From the NCBI RefSeq assembly GCF_009720825.1, contig NZ_WNKY01000015.1, positions 62,001 through 126,000 on the forward strand: 64,000 nucleotides of DNA, read 5' to 3'. A program made the translations under genes and the position numbers. Shown here piece by piece: positions 8,840 through 17,030 of this stretch. Origin of the DNA: Duganella radicis (GTDB lineage Bacteria > Pseudomonadota > Gammaproteobacteria > Burkholderiales > Burkholderiaceae_D). Within the stretch, counting starts at the first letter, position 1. Each line of letters begins with the position of its first letter. The notes beneath the pieces are model-generated. The model was given only the letters and a program-made list of their open reading frames with translations, searched no databases and had not been told where the DNA came from.

Positions 8840-9816
8840 ACGCCGCCGCCGGCGCCGCCAGCCTGTCGTTCGATAACCTGGCGCTGGCCGCACCCAAGGC
8901 GCTGGCCGTCATGCCGACCAAACAGGTCGAGGCCGGCGTGCTGGATGTCGGCTATTACGAAGCCGGGCCGGAGAATGGCCATCCCATCATTCTGCTGCAC
9001 GGCTTCCCTTACGATATCCATAGTTACGCCGAGGTCGCGCCGATACTGGCCAGGCAGGGCTACCGCGTGATCGTGCCGCACCTGCGCGGCCACGGCAGCA
9101 CCCGCTTCCTCGACGACGCCACGCCGCGCGCCGGCCAGCAAGCCGCCATCGGCCAGGACCTGATCGACCTGATGGACGCGCTGCACATCCCGGAGGCGGT
9201 GCTGGCCGGCTATGACTGGGGCGGCCGCGCCGCCTGCGTGGCGGCCGCGCTCAAGCCCAGCCGCTGCGTCGGCCTGGTCTCGGTCAACAGCTATCTGATC
9301 CAGGACATCAGCAAGGCCAATCTGCCGGCGCCGGCCCCGGTGGAGGCGGGCTTCTGGTATCAGTTCTACTTCCTGACCGAACGCGGCCGCGCCGGTCTGA
9401 GCGCCAACCGCAAGGATATCGGCCACCTCATGTGGAAGGGGAACTCGCCCACCTGGCATTTTGACGAGCCCACCTTCAAGCGCTCGGCGCAAGCCTGGGA
9501 CAATCCGGATTACGTGGAGGTGGTGCTGCACTCCTACCGCCATCGCCTCGGCCATGCGCCCGGTTACCCGGACTACGAAGAGACCGAAGCGTTCCTCGCC
9601 ACGCTGCCGAGGATCTCCTCGCCCGCCATCACCATCGACGGTGCGGCCGACGGCGTGATCAAGGCTACCGACGGCACCGCCTCGGCCGCCAGATTCAGCG
9701 GCCCGCGCCAGCACCGTCAACTGGCCGGGATCGGCCACAATCCGCCGCAGGAAGCGCCGCGGGCATTTGCCGACGCCGTGCTGGAACTGGCGCGCAAGGG
9801 CAGGTGGCGCACCTGA
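8806..9816 (+). CDS. Tat-exported alpha/beta hydrolase with Asp nucleophile (epoxide-hydrolase/dehalogenase-like)
   Basis: A 336-residue alpha/beta-fold hydrolase. The N-terminus FNRRRFLLNAAAGAASL is a twin-arginine signal, so the folded enzyme is probably exported to the periplasm. The nucleophile elbow GYDWGG carries an aspartate (Asp137) in place of serine, as in epoxide hydrolases and haloalkane dehalogenases. The oxyanion motif is HGFPYD and the base is probably His311 in GIGHNPPQ. The start at 8806, with a GAGGAA site, lies 34 bases inside the end of the maturase gene, implying coupling. Substrate unknown; it may simply travel with the operon. It ends two bases before the convergent GH28 gene. 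Confidence 0.87.
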   Translation: MHEFNRRRFLLNAAAGAASLSFDNLALAAPKALAVMPTKQVEAGVLDVGYYEAGPENGHPIILLHGFPYDIHSYAEVAPILARQGYRVIVPHLRGHGSTRFLDDATPRAGQQAAIGQDLIDLMDALHIPEAVLAGYDWGGRAACVAAALKPSRCVGLVSVNSYLIQDISKANLPAPAPVEAGFWYQFYFLTERGRAGLSANRKDIGHLMWKGNSPTWHFDEPTFKRSAQAWDNPDYVEVVLHSYRHRLGHAPGYPDYEETEAFLATLPRISSPAITIDGAADGVIKATDGTASAARFSGPRQHRQLAGIGHNPPQEAPRAFADAVLELARKGRWRT

Positions 9817-9817
9817 T

Positions 9818-11647
9818 TTACCGTGGCGTGGCCGACAGTTCAAGGTTGTAGCGCTTGCCGGAAATCGTCACATTCGCCAGCTTCAGGCCCTTGATGTTGT
9901 GGATGAACCAGGGCTGGTGACTATTGAACGGCTCGCCGAAATCGCTGTCGCTGATGCTGACGTTGGTGATCGGCAGGATGGCCGGCTTGCCCTCGCCGTT
10001 GTAGCTGGAGGCCAGCGGCCCCAGCAACACAAAGGCCTGGTAGCACGAATGCAGCGTGCTGCCGACCTGCACATTGCCAGCGCGGATGCCGCTGATGTGC
10101 ACGTCCGATACCTGTGGCGGGCGGATGCGCATCACATCATCCTGCGGCGCATAGTCGCAATCGAAAACAATCACCGCGCCACCGCCGGACGACGCGGTAT
10201 CCGGCGCCACCTCGGCGTCCGGCAGGCGCTTGCTGAACATGGGCGCGGTCTTCACACCGTTCGGCAGCGCGAGGTCGCGGGCGTAAAAGTGGCGCAGGTA
10301 GCCGCCGCGATTCATATTGGTTTTCAAACGGATCGCCGTCCACAACGGATTGCCGGCCCAGTGGAGGTTGCGGAACTCGATGTTCCGCACGTAGATGTTC
10401 TCGATGCCGGCCGCCATCTCGCTGCCCAGCGTCACGCCGCCGTGGCCGCTGTTCATCACGCAATCCTGGATCACGATGTTGCGGCTGGGGCCAAATTGCG
10501 TGTCGAGATTCTTGCCGGATTTGATGGCGATGCAATCGTCGCCGGTGTTAAAGGTGCAGCCTTCGATCAGCACATGGTCGCAGCCATCGGGATCGAAGCC
10601 GTCGCTGTTGGGGCCGAGGCTGTTCATCTGCACATTGCGGAAGCGGACGTTGCGGCAGTTGACCGGATGATGCAGCCAGAACGGCGCGCCCTGCACCTGA
10701 TAGCCTTCCAGCAGCACATTGCTGCAACCGATCAGCTGGATCATGCATGGCCGCAGGAAGTGGCCGATGCCGAACACGCGCCGGGCCACCGGCACGCCGG
10801 CTTCGGACAACGCCGGCAGAAAGTAATGGTCCGAGCGCCATGCCGCGCGCCCGCCCTCGATCTGCCGCCGCAGCGCCGGCGACAAGGACGGCGCCAACTG
10901 GTCCAAGGTGGCCGGATTGCGCGGATTGATCTCGCCCTGATGATCGCCGGCAGGCGCATCGGCCGGCTTGCGGCCGGTCCAGCCCCACCAGCAATCCTTG
11001 CTGTCCTTGAACGGCACGCCGCCCATGCCGTCCAGCACACTGCCCGCTTCACCGGTCAGGGCGATGTTGTCCTGACCGTAGGCGTACACCATGGGCGAAT
11101 AGTTGAGGCAATCGTTGCTCTGCCAGCGCGAGATCACCAGCTTGCCGTTCGGCCCGCAATCGATATCGCCATCGCGGGCATAATCGAGCGGGTTGTTGTT
11201 GAAGTAGAGATGCGCGCCGGCCGCCAGATGCACGTGCACATTGGAACGCAGCACCATCGGTCCGCAACTGAGCCAGTTCCCGGCCGGGATCACCACCCTG
11301 CCGCCACCCGCCGCGTGACAGGCCTCGATGGCCGCCTTAATGGCGGGGTAGCAGTCCGGCGAACCGCTCAGCGGCGCGCTGACCATGCCCTGCTTCTGGT
11401 ACGCCACAAAGCCGTCGACCTGCCCGGTCTGGCACGGCTGCGCGCCATACGCGGTGATCGCAAAGTCCTGCGGCCGGAACGTGAGCGGGCGAGAACAGCG
11501 CGCCACGATGGCCTCCGCCTCCGCCCACGGATCGAGCACGGCCGCCACAGCCGCGGTCACACCCAGCGGCAGGCCGGCGCCGGCCATCACGCCCGCCCCC
11601 ACGCGCATGACCTCACGACGACGTGGATTAAGAACTGGTTCACGCAT
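9818..11647 (-). CDS. Glycoside hydrolase family 28 (polygalacturonase-like), Tat-exported
   Basis: A 609-residue GH28 right-handed beta-helix enzyme, which would hydrolyse galacturonan or rhamnogalacturonan. The N-terminus NPRRREVMRVGAGVMAGAG is a Tat signal. The family catalytic set is present: NSDGFD (Asp349), GDDCIAIK (Asp370, Asp371), SGHGG (His402) and RLKTNMNRGGY. It is longer than many GH28 enzymes, mainly from a ~230-residue N-terminal part with extra loops. The start at 11647 follows GAGGAG; an ATG at 11659 overlaps the upstream stop as ATGA but has no ribosome-binding site. It is coupled to the glycosidase at 11656 and belongs to the pectin-type locus. Confidence 0.9.
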   Translation of the reverse strand: MREPVLNPRRREVMRVGAGVMAGAGLPLGVTAAVAAVLDPWAEAEAIVARCSRPLTFRPQDFAITAYGAQPCQTGQVDGFVAYQKQGMVSAPLSGSPDCYPAIKAAIEACHAAGGGRVVIPAGNWLSCGPMVLRSNVHVHLAAGAHLYFNNNPLDYARDGDIDCGPNGKLVISRWQSNDCLNYSPMVYAYGQDNIALTGEAGSVLDGMGGVPFKDSKDCWWGWTGRKPADAPAGDHQGEINPRNPATLDQLAPSLSPALRRQIEGGRAAWRSDHYFLPALSEAGVPVARRVFGIGHFLRPCMIQLIGCSNVLLEGYQVQGAPFWLHHPVNCRNVRFRNVQMNSLGPNSDGFDPDGCDHVLIEGCTFNTGDDCIAIKSGKNLDTQFGPSRNIVIQDCVMNSGHGGVTLGSEMAAGIENIYVRNIEFRNLHWAGNPLWTAIRLKTNMNRGGYLRHFYARDLALPNGVKTAPMFSKRLPDAEVAPDTASSGGGAVIVFDCDYAPQDDVMRIRPPQVSDVHISGIRAGNVQVGSTLHSCYQAFVLLGPLASSYNGEGKPAILPITNVSISDSDFGEPFNSHQPWFIHNIKGLKLANVTISGKRYNLELSATPR

Positions 11648-11655
11648 TGCGCTCC

Positions 11656-13764
11656 TCATGGCAAGGGTTGAAAACCTTCGGCCCGCACCACCCAGCGGCC
11701 GTCCTGCGGGAAACCGGGCGTGGCGCGCCGCGGCGCGCCGTCCCAGCCACCGGCCATCATGGCGACCGCCGCCAGCAAGCTGCTGTTGCCGGGCAGGTAG
11801 ACCGGAAGGTCGGTGTTCGGATTATGCCCCGCCGCCGTGTAGGCGTTGTTGGGGCCGTCGTTCTTGAGCAGCACGTCCACCGCCTGCTGCGGCGCGTCCA
11901 GGCGGGCGGCGGTCATGGCGATCATTGGATAATCCCAGCCCCAGATCTTGGTCTTGAAGTCCCAGTCGGATAGCACCGCATCCAGTGTGCGGCGCATGAC
12001 AGCGCGGTCCACGCCGGCGCCCGGCAACTGCCCCAGCGACATCAGGAACGATGGATGGTCATGCCGGCTGGCCGGATTGTCCCAGGTATCGGGCATGGAT
12101 TCCAGCGCCACGTACTTGCCGTCCTTTTGCGGCAGGGCCGACAGTTGATGAAGTTTCTTTTCCCAGTCCGCATCCGGCGGCAAACCAAGACGCGCGCGCC
12201 ATTGCTGCGCCAGTGCCAGGCCGGTGGCCCAGTAGCTCAGCTCGTAGCCGGGATTCATGCTGGTGGCTGGATCGTAAATTTCCTGCGCGATCCACAACGG
12301 TGGTCCCAGCACATAACGCTGGCCGTCCCAGTGCAGCATGGATGCCATGGCGTCGGCGGTGGCAAACACCAGCTCGCGGTAGCGCTCCAGCGTTTGCGGC
12401 GTCGGCTCGCTGCGATACAGCAGCTCGGCAAGATGAATCACATGCGGCTGGTTCCAAGCGATCAGCGGATTACCGCCCGGGCTTTCGCGTCCCTGCGGGC
12501 TGGTCATCTTCGGCCAGCGCGCGCCTTTCAGGCCGCGCCCGGCGGCGATCTGGCGCGCCACCGGCAAGGTCATCCGATACCAGCGCAGCGCATTCTCCAG
12601 ATATTGCGGACGGCCCCACAGCGCGAAGTGCGCGGTGTGCCACCAGATCATTTCGGTGTGGTTCTTGCCGTACCAGGTGGTGGTGGTGAGGCCGCTTTCC
12701 TGCGGTGGGAAGTCGCCGCCGAACTGGATCGCGGTCAGGTATTGCGACAGCACCACGCGCCGTTCCAGCTCGGCCGCGCGCGGATCGGTGCTGCCGGTGA
12801 AATCGATCGCCGCGCCGCTGCGCCAGAACGCTTGCCAGTGCGCGGCGCTGTGCGCGATGACTTGCGCGGCATCGGGCGCCGCGCCCAGGCTGGCCGCCGC
12901 ATAGGACAGTGTAAAGTCCAGCGCCGCGCCATGCCTGGGCGCCAGCCGGAAGGTATGCGGCGCCGACTGCGACACGCTCATCGCCTGCGCGGACTGCACG
13001 GCCGCCGCGTAGCGTGCGGTATCGCGCCGGTGTTCCAGCGCCAGCACATGCGCGCCCCGCGCCGTGATGCGAGTAATGTGCGATGCCGGCTGGCTCCAGT
13101 CCAGCGGCGGATTGTATTTCACGCTCATGTCGTAGCCGCGCGGCAGCGCCAGCTGCACCTTCAGCTTGCCGCTGGCCAGCAGCGGCGACTGGATGCGCAC
13201 CGCCAGCGTGTCCCGCTGCGGGCTCACCGCCGTGATCACGCTGACCGGCTGGCCGTCGATGGTGTAGCGGCTGGTCAGCACACCCTTCCACATGTCCAGC
13301 TTCTGGTCGATGTCGCGGATGTCGGCCAGCGCCAGCGCCGAACCGTCGCCGCGCCGCAGGCTGAGCTGTCCCAGCGGCCAGACATGCGGATTGGTGCGCA
13401 GCCAGGTCGCCGCCGGGCCGTCCATGATGGTGGGATAGCCCACCGTCTGGCCATGCGCCGTGTAATCGCGGTTGGCGTCGGCCAGCTTGTAGCCGTTCGG
13501 GTTCGGATCTTCATGCCAGGACCAGCGCGCCTGCGTCTCCAGCGCGATGCCCTGGCGGCCGTAATGCTCGGGGAAGGTTTGCAGCCCGGTCACGTCGGCC
13601 GTGAAGCAAAACTGGCCGTTGCCGACGCTCAGCGGCGCCCACGGATCGATCCCGTTCAGCTGGGGATTGTGCCGTTCGACCAGCGACTTACGGTCGATGG
13701 GAGCGGTACCGGCCAGCGCCGCGCTGCTTATCAGTATCAATGCCAGCGCCGTGACGCGCCTCAT
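11656..13764 (-). CDS. Exported six-hairpin-type glycosidase (GH65/GH95-like architecture)
   Basis: A 702-residue secreted protein with a signal peptide (MRRVTALALILISSAALAG). It has an N-terminal beta-rich domain (about 20-270) and an (alpha/alpha)6-barrel-like C-terminal region with NHTEMIWWHTAHFALWG and aromatic-rich segments such as IWGWDYPMIAMTAARL. This layout is typical of six-hairpin glycosidases (GH65, GH95 and relatives); I cannot assign the exact family or substrate. The start at 13764 is chosen for its GGGAGAC ribosome-binding site and signal peptide; longer in-frame extensions lack both. Lying between GH28 enzymes and a TonB receptor, it probably trims an oligosaccharide branch of pectin. 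Confidence 0.72.
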   Translation of the reverse strand: MRRVTALALILISSAALAGTAPIDRKSLVERHNPQLNGIDPWAPLSVGNGQFCFTADVTGLQTFPEHYGRQGIALETQARWSWHEDPNPNGYKLADANRDYTAHGQTVGYPTIMDGPAATWLRTNPHVWPLGQLSLRRGDGSALALADIRDIDQKLDMWKGVLTSRYTIDGQPVSVITAVSPQRDTLAVRIQSPLLASGKLKVQLALPRGYDMSVKYNPPLDWSQPASHITRITARGAHVLALEHRRDTARYAAAVQSAQAMSVSQSAPHTFRLAPRHGAALDFTLSYAAASLGAAPDAAQVIAHSAAHWQAFWRSGAAIDFTGSTDPRAAELERRVVLSQYLTAIQFGGDFPPQESGLTTTTWYGKNHTEMIWWHTAHFALWGRPQYLENALRWYRMTLPVARQIAAGRGLKGARWPKMTSPQGRESPGGNPLIAWNQPHVIHLAELLYRSEPTPQTLERYRELVFATADAMASMLHWDGQRYVLGPPLWIAQEIYDPATSMNPGYELSYWATGLALAQQWRARLGLPPDADWEKKLHQLSALPQKDGKYVALESMPDTWDNPASRHDHPSFLMSLGQLPGAGVDRAVMRRTLDAVLSDWDFKTKIWGWDYPMIAMTAARLDAPQQAVDVLLKNDGPNNAYTAAGHNPNTDLPVYLPGNSSLLAAVAMMAGGWDGAPRRATPGFPQDGRWVVRAEGFQPLP

Positions 13765-13843
13765 ATTTGTCTCCCTATCGCTCATCAAAAGCTCATGAAC
13801 GGCGATCATACCCACCAAATGCAACAGTTCCGGGGCCAAAACA

Positions 13844-13854
13844 ATCAACTTGAT
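13844..13854. promoter_or_regulatory. Palindrome ATCAACTTGAT in the divergent promoter region of the pectin-type genes
   Basis: An 11-bp palindrome (ATCAA-C-TTGAT) 80 bases upstream of the glycosidase start and 117 bases before the TonB receptor. A related CAATCAAC.TTG element occurs at 20189 upstream of the GH43 gene. Candidate operator for a shared regulator; inference only. Confidence 0.35.
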
Positions 13855-13861
13855 GACTATA

Positions 13862-13890
13862 ACCGAATTAGTCAAATGGATGACCGAATT
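13862..13890. promoter_or_regulatory. Direct repeat ACCGAATT, two copies 21 bp apart
   Basis: ACCGAATT occurs at 13862-13869 and 13883-13890, so the copies are two helical turns apart on the same DNA face, in the shared 206-bp control region of the divergent glycosidase and TonB-receptor genes. Two activator half-sites are a reasonable reading but unproven. Confidence 0.35.
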
Positions 13891-13970
13891 CGGATTGACG
13901 CTGTTCCCCGCAGTTTCCTACTATCGGTTGAACCGCCTGGCGGTCACAAAATCCAAGAGGAGACAATACA

Positions 13971-16900
13971 ATGAGAACGAAAAAAACCGCGATAACCAAT
14001 GCCGTTCTTCTGCTGGTGGCCGGCGTGGCCAGCGCGCAGGAGCAGGCGGCGGCGCCGCCCAAACCGGAAGACAACCAGGTGGTGATCACCGGCTCGCGCC
14101 TGGCCAACCGCGGCTTCCTGGCGCCGACGCCAGTGACCGTGGTCGACTCCACCGAGCTGAAGGTATCCGGCACGCAGAATCTGGAAAACCTGCTCAACGA
14201 TACGCCGCAATTCACCGCCAACCAGCTGAACAGCCCGACCGCCAACACCGTGCAGGCCGGCCAGCCCTCCGGCACCTCGACCCTGAACCTGCGCAACCTC
14301 GGCCCGACGCGCAACCTGGTGCTGGTCAACGGCCGCCGCTACGCCATCACCGGCCCGGACTTCACCACCGACATCAACACCATCCCCACCGCGCTGGTGA
14401 AACGGATTGAAACCGTGACCGGCGGCTCGTCCGCCGTGTACGGCTCGGACGCCATCTCCGGCGTGGTCAACTTCATCCTGCGCGACAATTACGAGGGCGC
14501 GGAAATCAATGTGCAGGGCAACTGGGACCAGCCGACCCGCACGCCCACCAAGAGCATCGACCTCACCGTCGGCGGCAACTTCGACAACAAGAAGGGCAAC
14601 GCCGTCCTGTCGGTCAACTTCCAGGACCGCCAGGGCATGACCCGTGGCGACCTCGGCGGCTACTCCCTGCCCTCGCTGGGCGATGGCTGCGTGACGGCCG
14701 CCTCGTGGTCGGCCACCGGTCCCGGCACGCCGCTGGCGGTGCCGTCCGGCCAGACCTGCCTGTCGGCCGGCGGCCGTCCCGGCCTGGTGTACAGCGGCTC
14801 CTCCACCGTGCCGACCGGCCGCATCGGCAACCTGCCGCTGTACGGCTCGTCCGGCTCCAACGCCGCGCTGGACGCGGCCATGGCGGCGGCCGGCTTGCAG
14901 AACATGACCTCGCTGGGCGCCATCTTCGATGCCACCGGCAAGGCGGTGCGCCCCTACACCACGGCCGACGCCTATGACCTCGGCCCGCTGTCCTACGTGG
15001 TCACGCCGCAGAAGCGCTGGGTGGCGAACGCCTTCGCCCACTATGACTTCAACGAATACGCCACCGGCTACACCGAGATCCACTTCAGCAACAACACCGC
15101 CAATGTGCAGATCGCCCCGGCCGGCGCCGGCGCCAACTTCCTGGTCAACACCAACAATCCTTACCTCAGCCCGCAGATGCAGGAAGTGCTGCGCCAGCTG
15201 GACCTGAAGGAAAGCGGCACCACCCGCGTGACCAACGGTTCGCAGACGCTGAGCACCACGCCGGGCGACGGCCTGGCCATCCTCAACCTGAACCGCCGCT
15301 TCACCGACATCGGCACCCGCTTTGCCGCCACCGACCATTCGACCTTCCGCATCGCGCTGGGCCTGAAGGGCAAGCTGAACGACGTGTCGGAGAACTACCT
15401 CACCGACCTCAAGTACGACATGTACTACACCAACAGCCGCACCACGGAATCGCAATTCCAGACCGGCTCGATCTCGCTGAGCCGCTACCAGAACGCCCTC
15501 CTGTCGCAGGGCGGCGCGGCGCCCGTGCTGAATCCGTTCGGCCAGAACATTTCGGCGGCGGCGGCCAGCGCGGTGTCGATCGCCTCCAACTCGGCCATCA
15601 CCGCCGAGCAGCAAGGCCTGGCGGCCAACCTGACCGGCCGTCTGCTGGAACTGCCATCCGGCCCGGTTGACTTCTCCACCGGCGTGGAGCGCCGCCATGC
15701 CTACAGCCGCTACTCGCCGGACGCCTATCTGTCGTCGGGCGACGTGTCGGGCTGGAACGCGGCGCGCGCCACCCAGGGCGAATCGACCGTGAAGGAAATC
15801 TTTGGCGAAGCGCGCGTGCCGCTGCTGTCCGACAAGCCATTCGCCAAAAACCTGAGCCTGAGCGGCGCCTTCCGCCGTTCCGACTATGACGTGGAATCGG
15901 TGGGCACGGTGTGGACCAACTCGGTCGGCACCGAGTGGACGCCGGTGGACAGCCTGACCTTCCGCGCGCAGAAACAGAAATCAATCCGCGCCCCGAACGT
16001 GGGCGAACTGTTCGGCGGCCAGGGCACCAACGGCCCGACCGCCACCGACCCATGCTCCAGCCGCCAGCCCACCGCGCAGCAGACCGCCGCCGTGCGCGCG
16101 GTGTGCGTGGCGACCGGGGTGCCGGCCAACCTGGTGTTCGATCCATCGGTACAGCCGACCAACTTCCTGACCCAGATCGTCGGCGGCAATCCGAACCTGA
16201 AAGCGGAAACCTCGCACACCACCACGGTGGGCGCCGTGTTCGCGCCGAAAGCGGTGCCCGGCCTGCAAATGAGCCTGGACTACTACAAGATCACGCTGGA
16301 CGACGCGATCTCGACGCTGGGCGGCGGCGGCATCCAGTCGGTGCTGAACCTGTGCTACAACACCATCCAGAACGCCAACAGCGTGTACTGCAAGGCCATC
16401 AACCGCGACCCGATCACCGGCCAGATCACCGCACCGACCTACGTGATGACCACGGCGGCCAACATCGGCGGCATCAAGACCGAGGGCTACGACATCGCCG
16501 GCCACTACGGCTTCCGCACCAGCTGGGGCCTGATGGGCGCCGACACGCGCTGGAACATCGACACCAACTGGACCTATGTGAAGGAGCTGACTTTCACGCC
16601 GATCCAGGACCTGCCGAACATCACCAACCAGTGCGTGGGCAGCTTCGGCCAGACCTGCGGCCAGCCGGTGCCGAAGTGGAAAGGCACGGCGCGCCTGACC
16701 ATGAACTCGGGCAAGCTGATGTTGTCGGCGCGCGCACGCTACATCGGCGCGGTAACGGTGGATACCTATGTGCTGCCATCGACCTCGGGCGGCACGCCGC
16801 CGGCGCTGGATTCGCTGACCAATCCGAAGATCAAGGGCTACACCTACCTGGATCTGACGGCGGGCTACGACTTCACCAAGTCGGTCAGCGTGACGGCGGG

Positions 16901-17030
16901 CATCCGCAACGTGCTGGATAAAGATCCGCCAGTGCTGGGCTCGTCGCAACTGCCGGCGAACAACACCATCGCCGCCACCTACGACCCGCTGGGCCGCAAT
17001 CTGTTCTTCAGCCTGAACGTCAAGCTGTGA
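13971..17030 (+). CDS. TonB-dependent outer-membrane receptor (polysaccharide locus)
   Basis: A 1019-residue outer-membrane receptor. It has a signal peptide (about 1-22, ending in VASAQ), a TonB-box-like NQVVITGSR, and a plug domain with NLRNLGPTRNLVLVNGRRY and SSAVYGSDAISGVVNFILRD. The remainder is a beta-barrel ending in the aromatic strand GRNLFFSLNVKL. Size and plug match receptors that take up oligosaccharides. It is the only transporter in the block, is flanked by GH28 genes and a six-hairpin glycosidase, and overlaps the next GH28 gene by four bases. The start follows AGAGGAGA. Import of pectin fragments is inferred from context. Confidence 0.93.
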   Translation: MRTKKTAITNAVLLLVAGVASAQEQAAAPPKPEDNQVVITGSRLANRGFLAPTPVTVVDSTELKVSGTQNLENLLNDTPQFTANQLNSPTANTVQAGQPSGTSTLNLRNLGPTRNLVLVNGRRYAITGPDFTTDINTIPTALVKRIETVTGGSSAVYGSDAISGVVNFILRDNYEGAEINVQGNWDQPTRTPTKSIDLTVGGNFDNKKGNAVLSVNFQDRQGMTRGDLGGYSLPSLGDGCVTAASWSATGPGTPLAVPSGQTCLSAGGRPGLVYSGSSTVPTGRIGNLPLYGSSGSNAALDAAMAAAGLQNMTSLGAIFDATGKAVRPYTTADAYDLGPLSYVVTPQKRWVANAFAHYDFNEYATGYTEIHFSNNTANVQIAPAGAGANFLVNTNNPYLSPQMQEVLRQLDLKESGTTRVTNGSQTLSTTPGDGLAILNLNRRFTDIGTRFAATDHSTFRIALGLKGKLNDVSENYLTDLKYDMYYTNSRTTESQFQTGSISLSRYQNALLSQGGAAPVLNPFGQNISAAAASAVSIASNSAITAEQQGLAANLTGRLLELPSGPVDFSTGVERRHAYSRYSPDAYLSSGDVSGWNAARATQGESTVKEIFGEARVPLLSDKPFAKNLSLSGAFRRSDYDVESVGTVWTNSVGTEWTPVDSLTFRAQKQKSIRAPNVGELFGGQGTNGPTATDPCSSRQPTAQQTAAVRAVCVATGVPANLVFDPSVQPTNFLTQIVGGNPNLKAETSHTTTVGAVFAPKAVPGLQMSLDYYKITLDDAISTLGGGGIQSVLNLCYNTIQNANSVYCKAINRDPITGQITAPTYVMTTAANIGGIKTEGYDIAGHYGFRTSWGLMGADTRWNIDTNWTYVKELTFTPIQDLPNITNQCVGSFGQTCGQPVPKWKGTARLTMNSGKLMLSARARYIGAVTVDTYVLPSTSGGTPPALDSLTNPKIKGYTYLDLTAGYDFTKSVSVTAGIRNVLDKDPPVLGSSQLPANNTIAATYDPLGRNLFFSLNVKL

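Noticed and set aside
12055..13974. A 639-codon plus-strand open frame opposite the six-hairpin glycosidase
   Set aside because: Antisense to a gene with signal peptide and ribosome-binding site; the composition is typical of a shadow frame.
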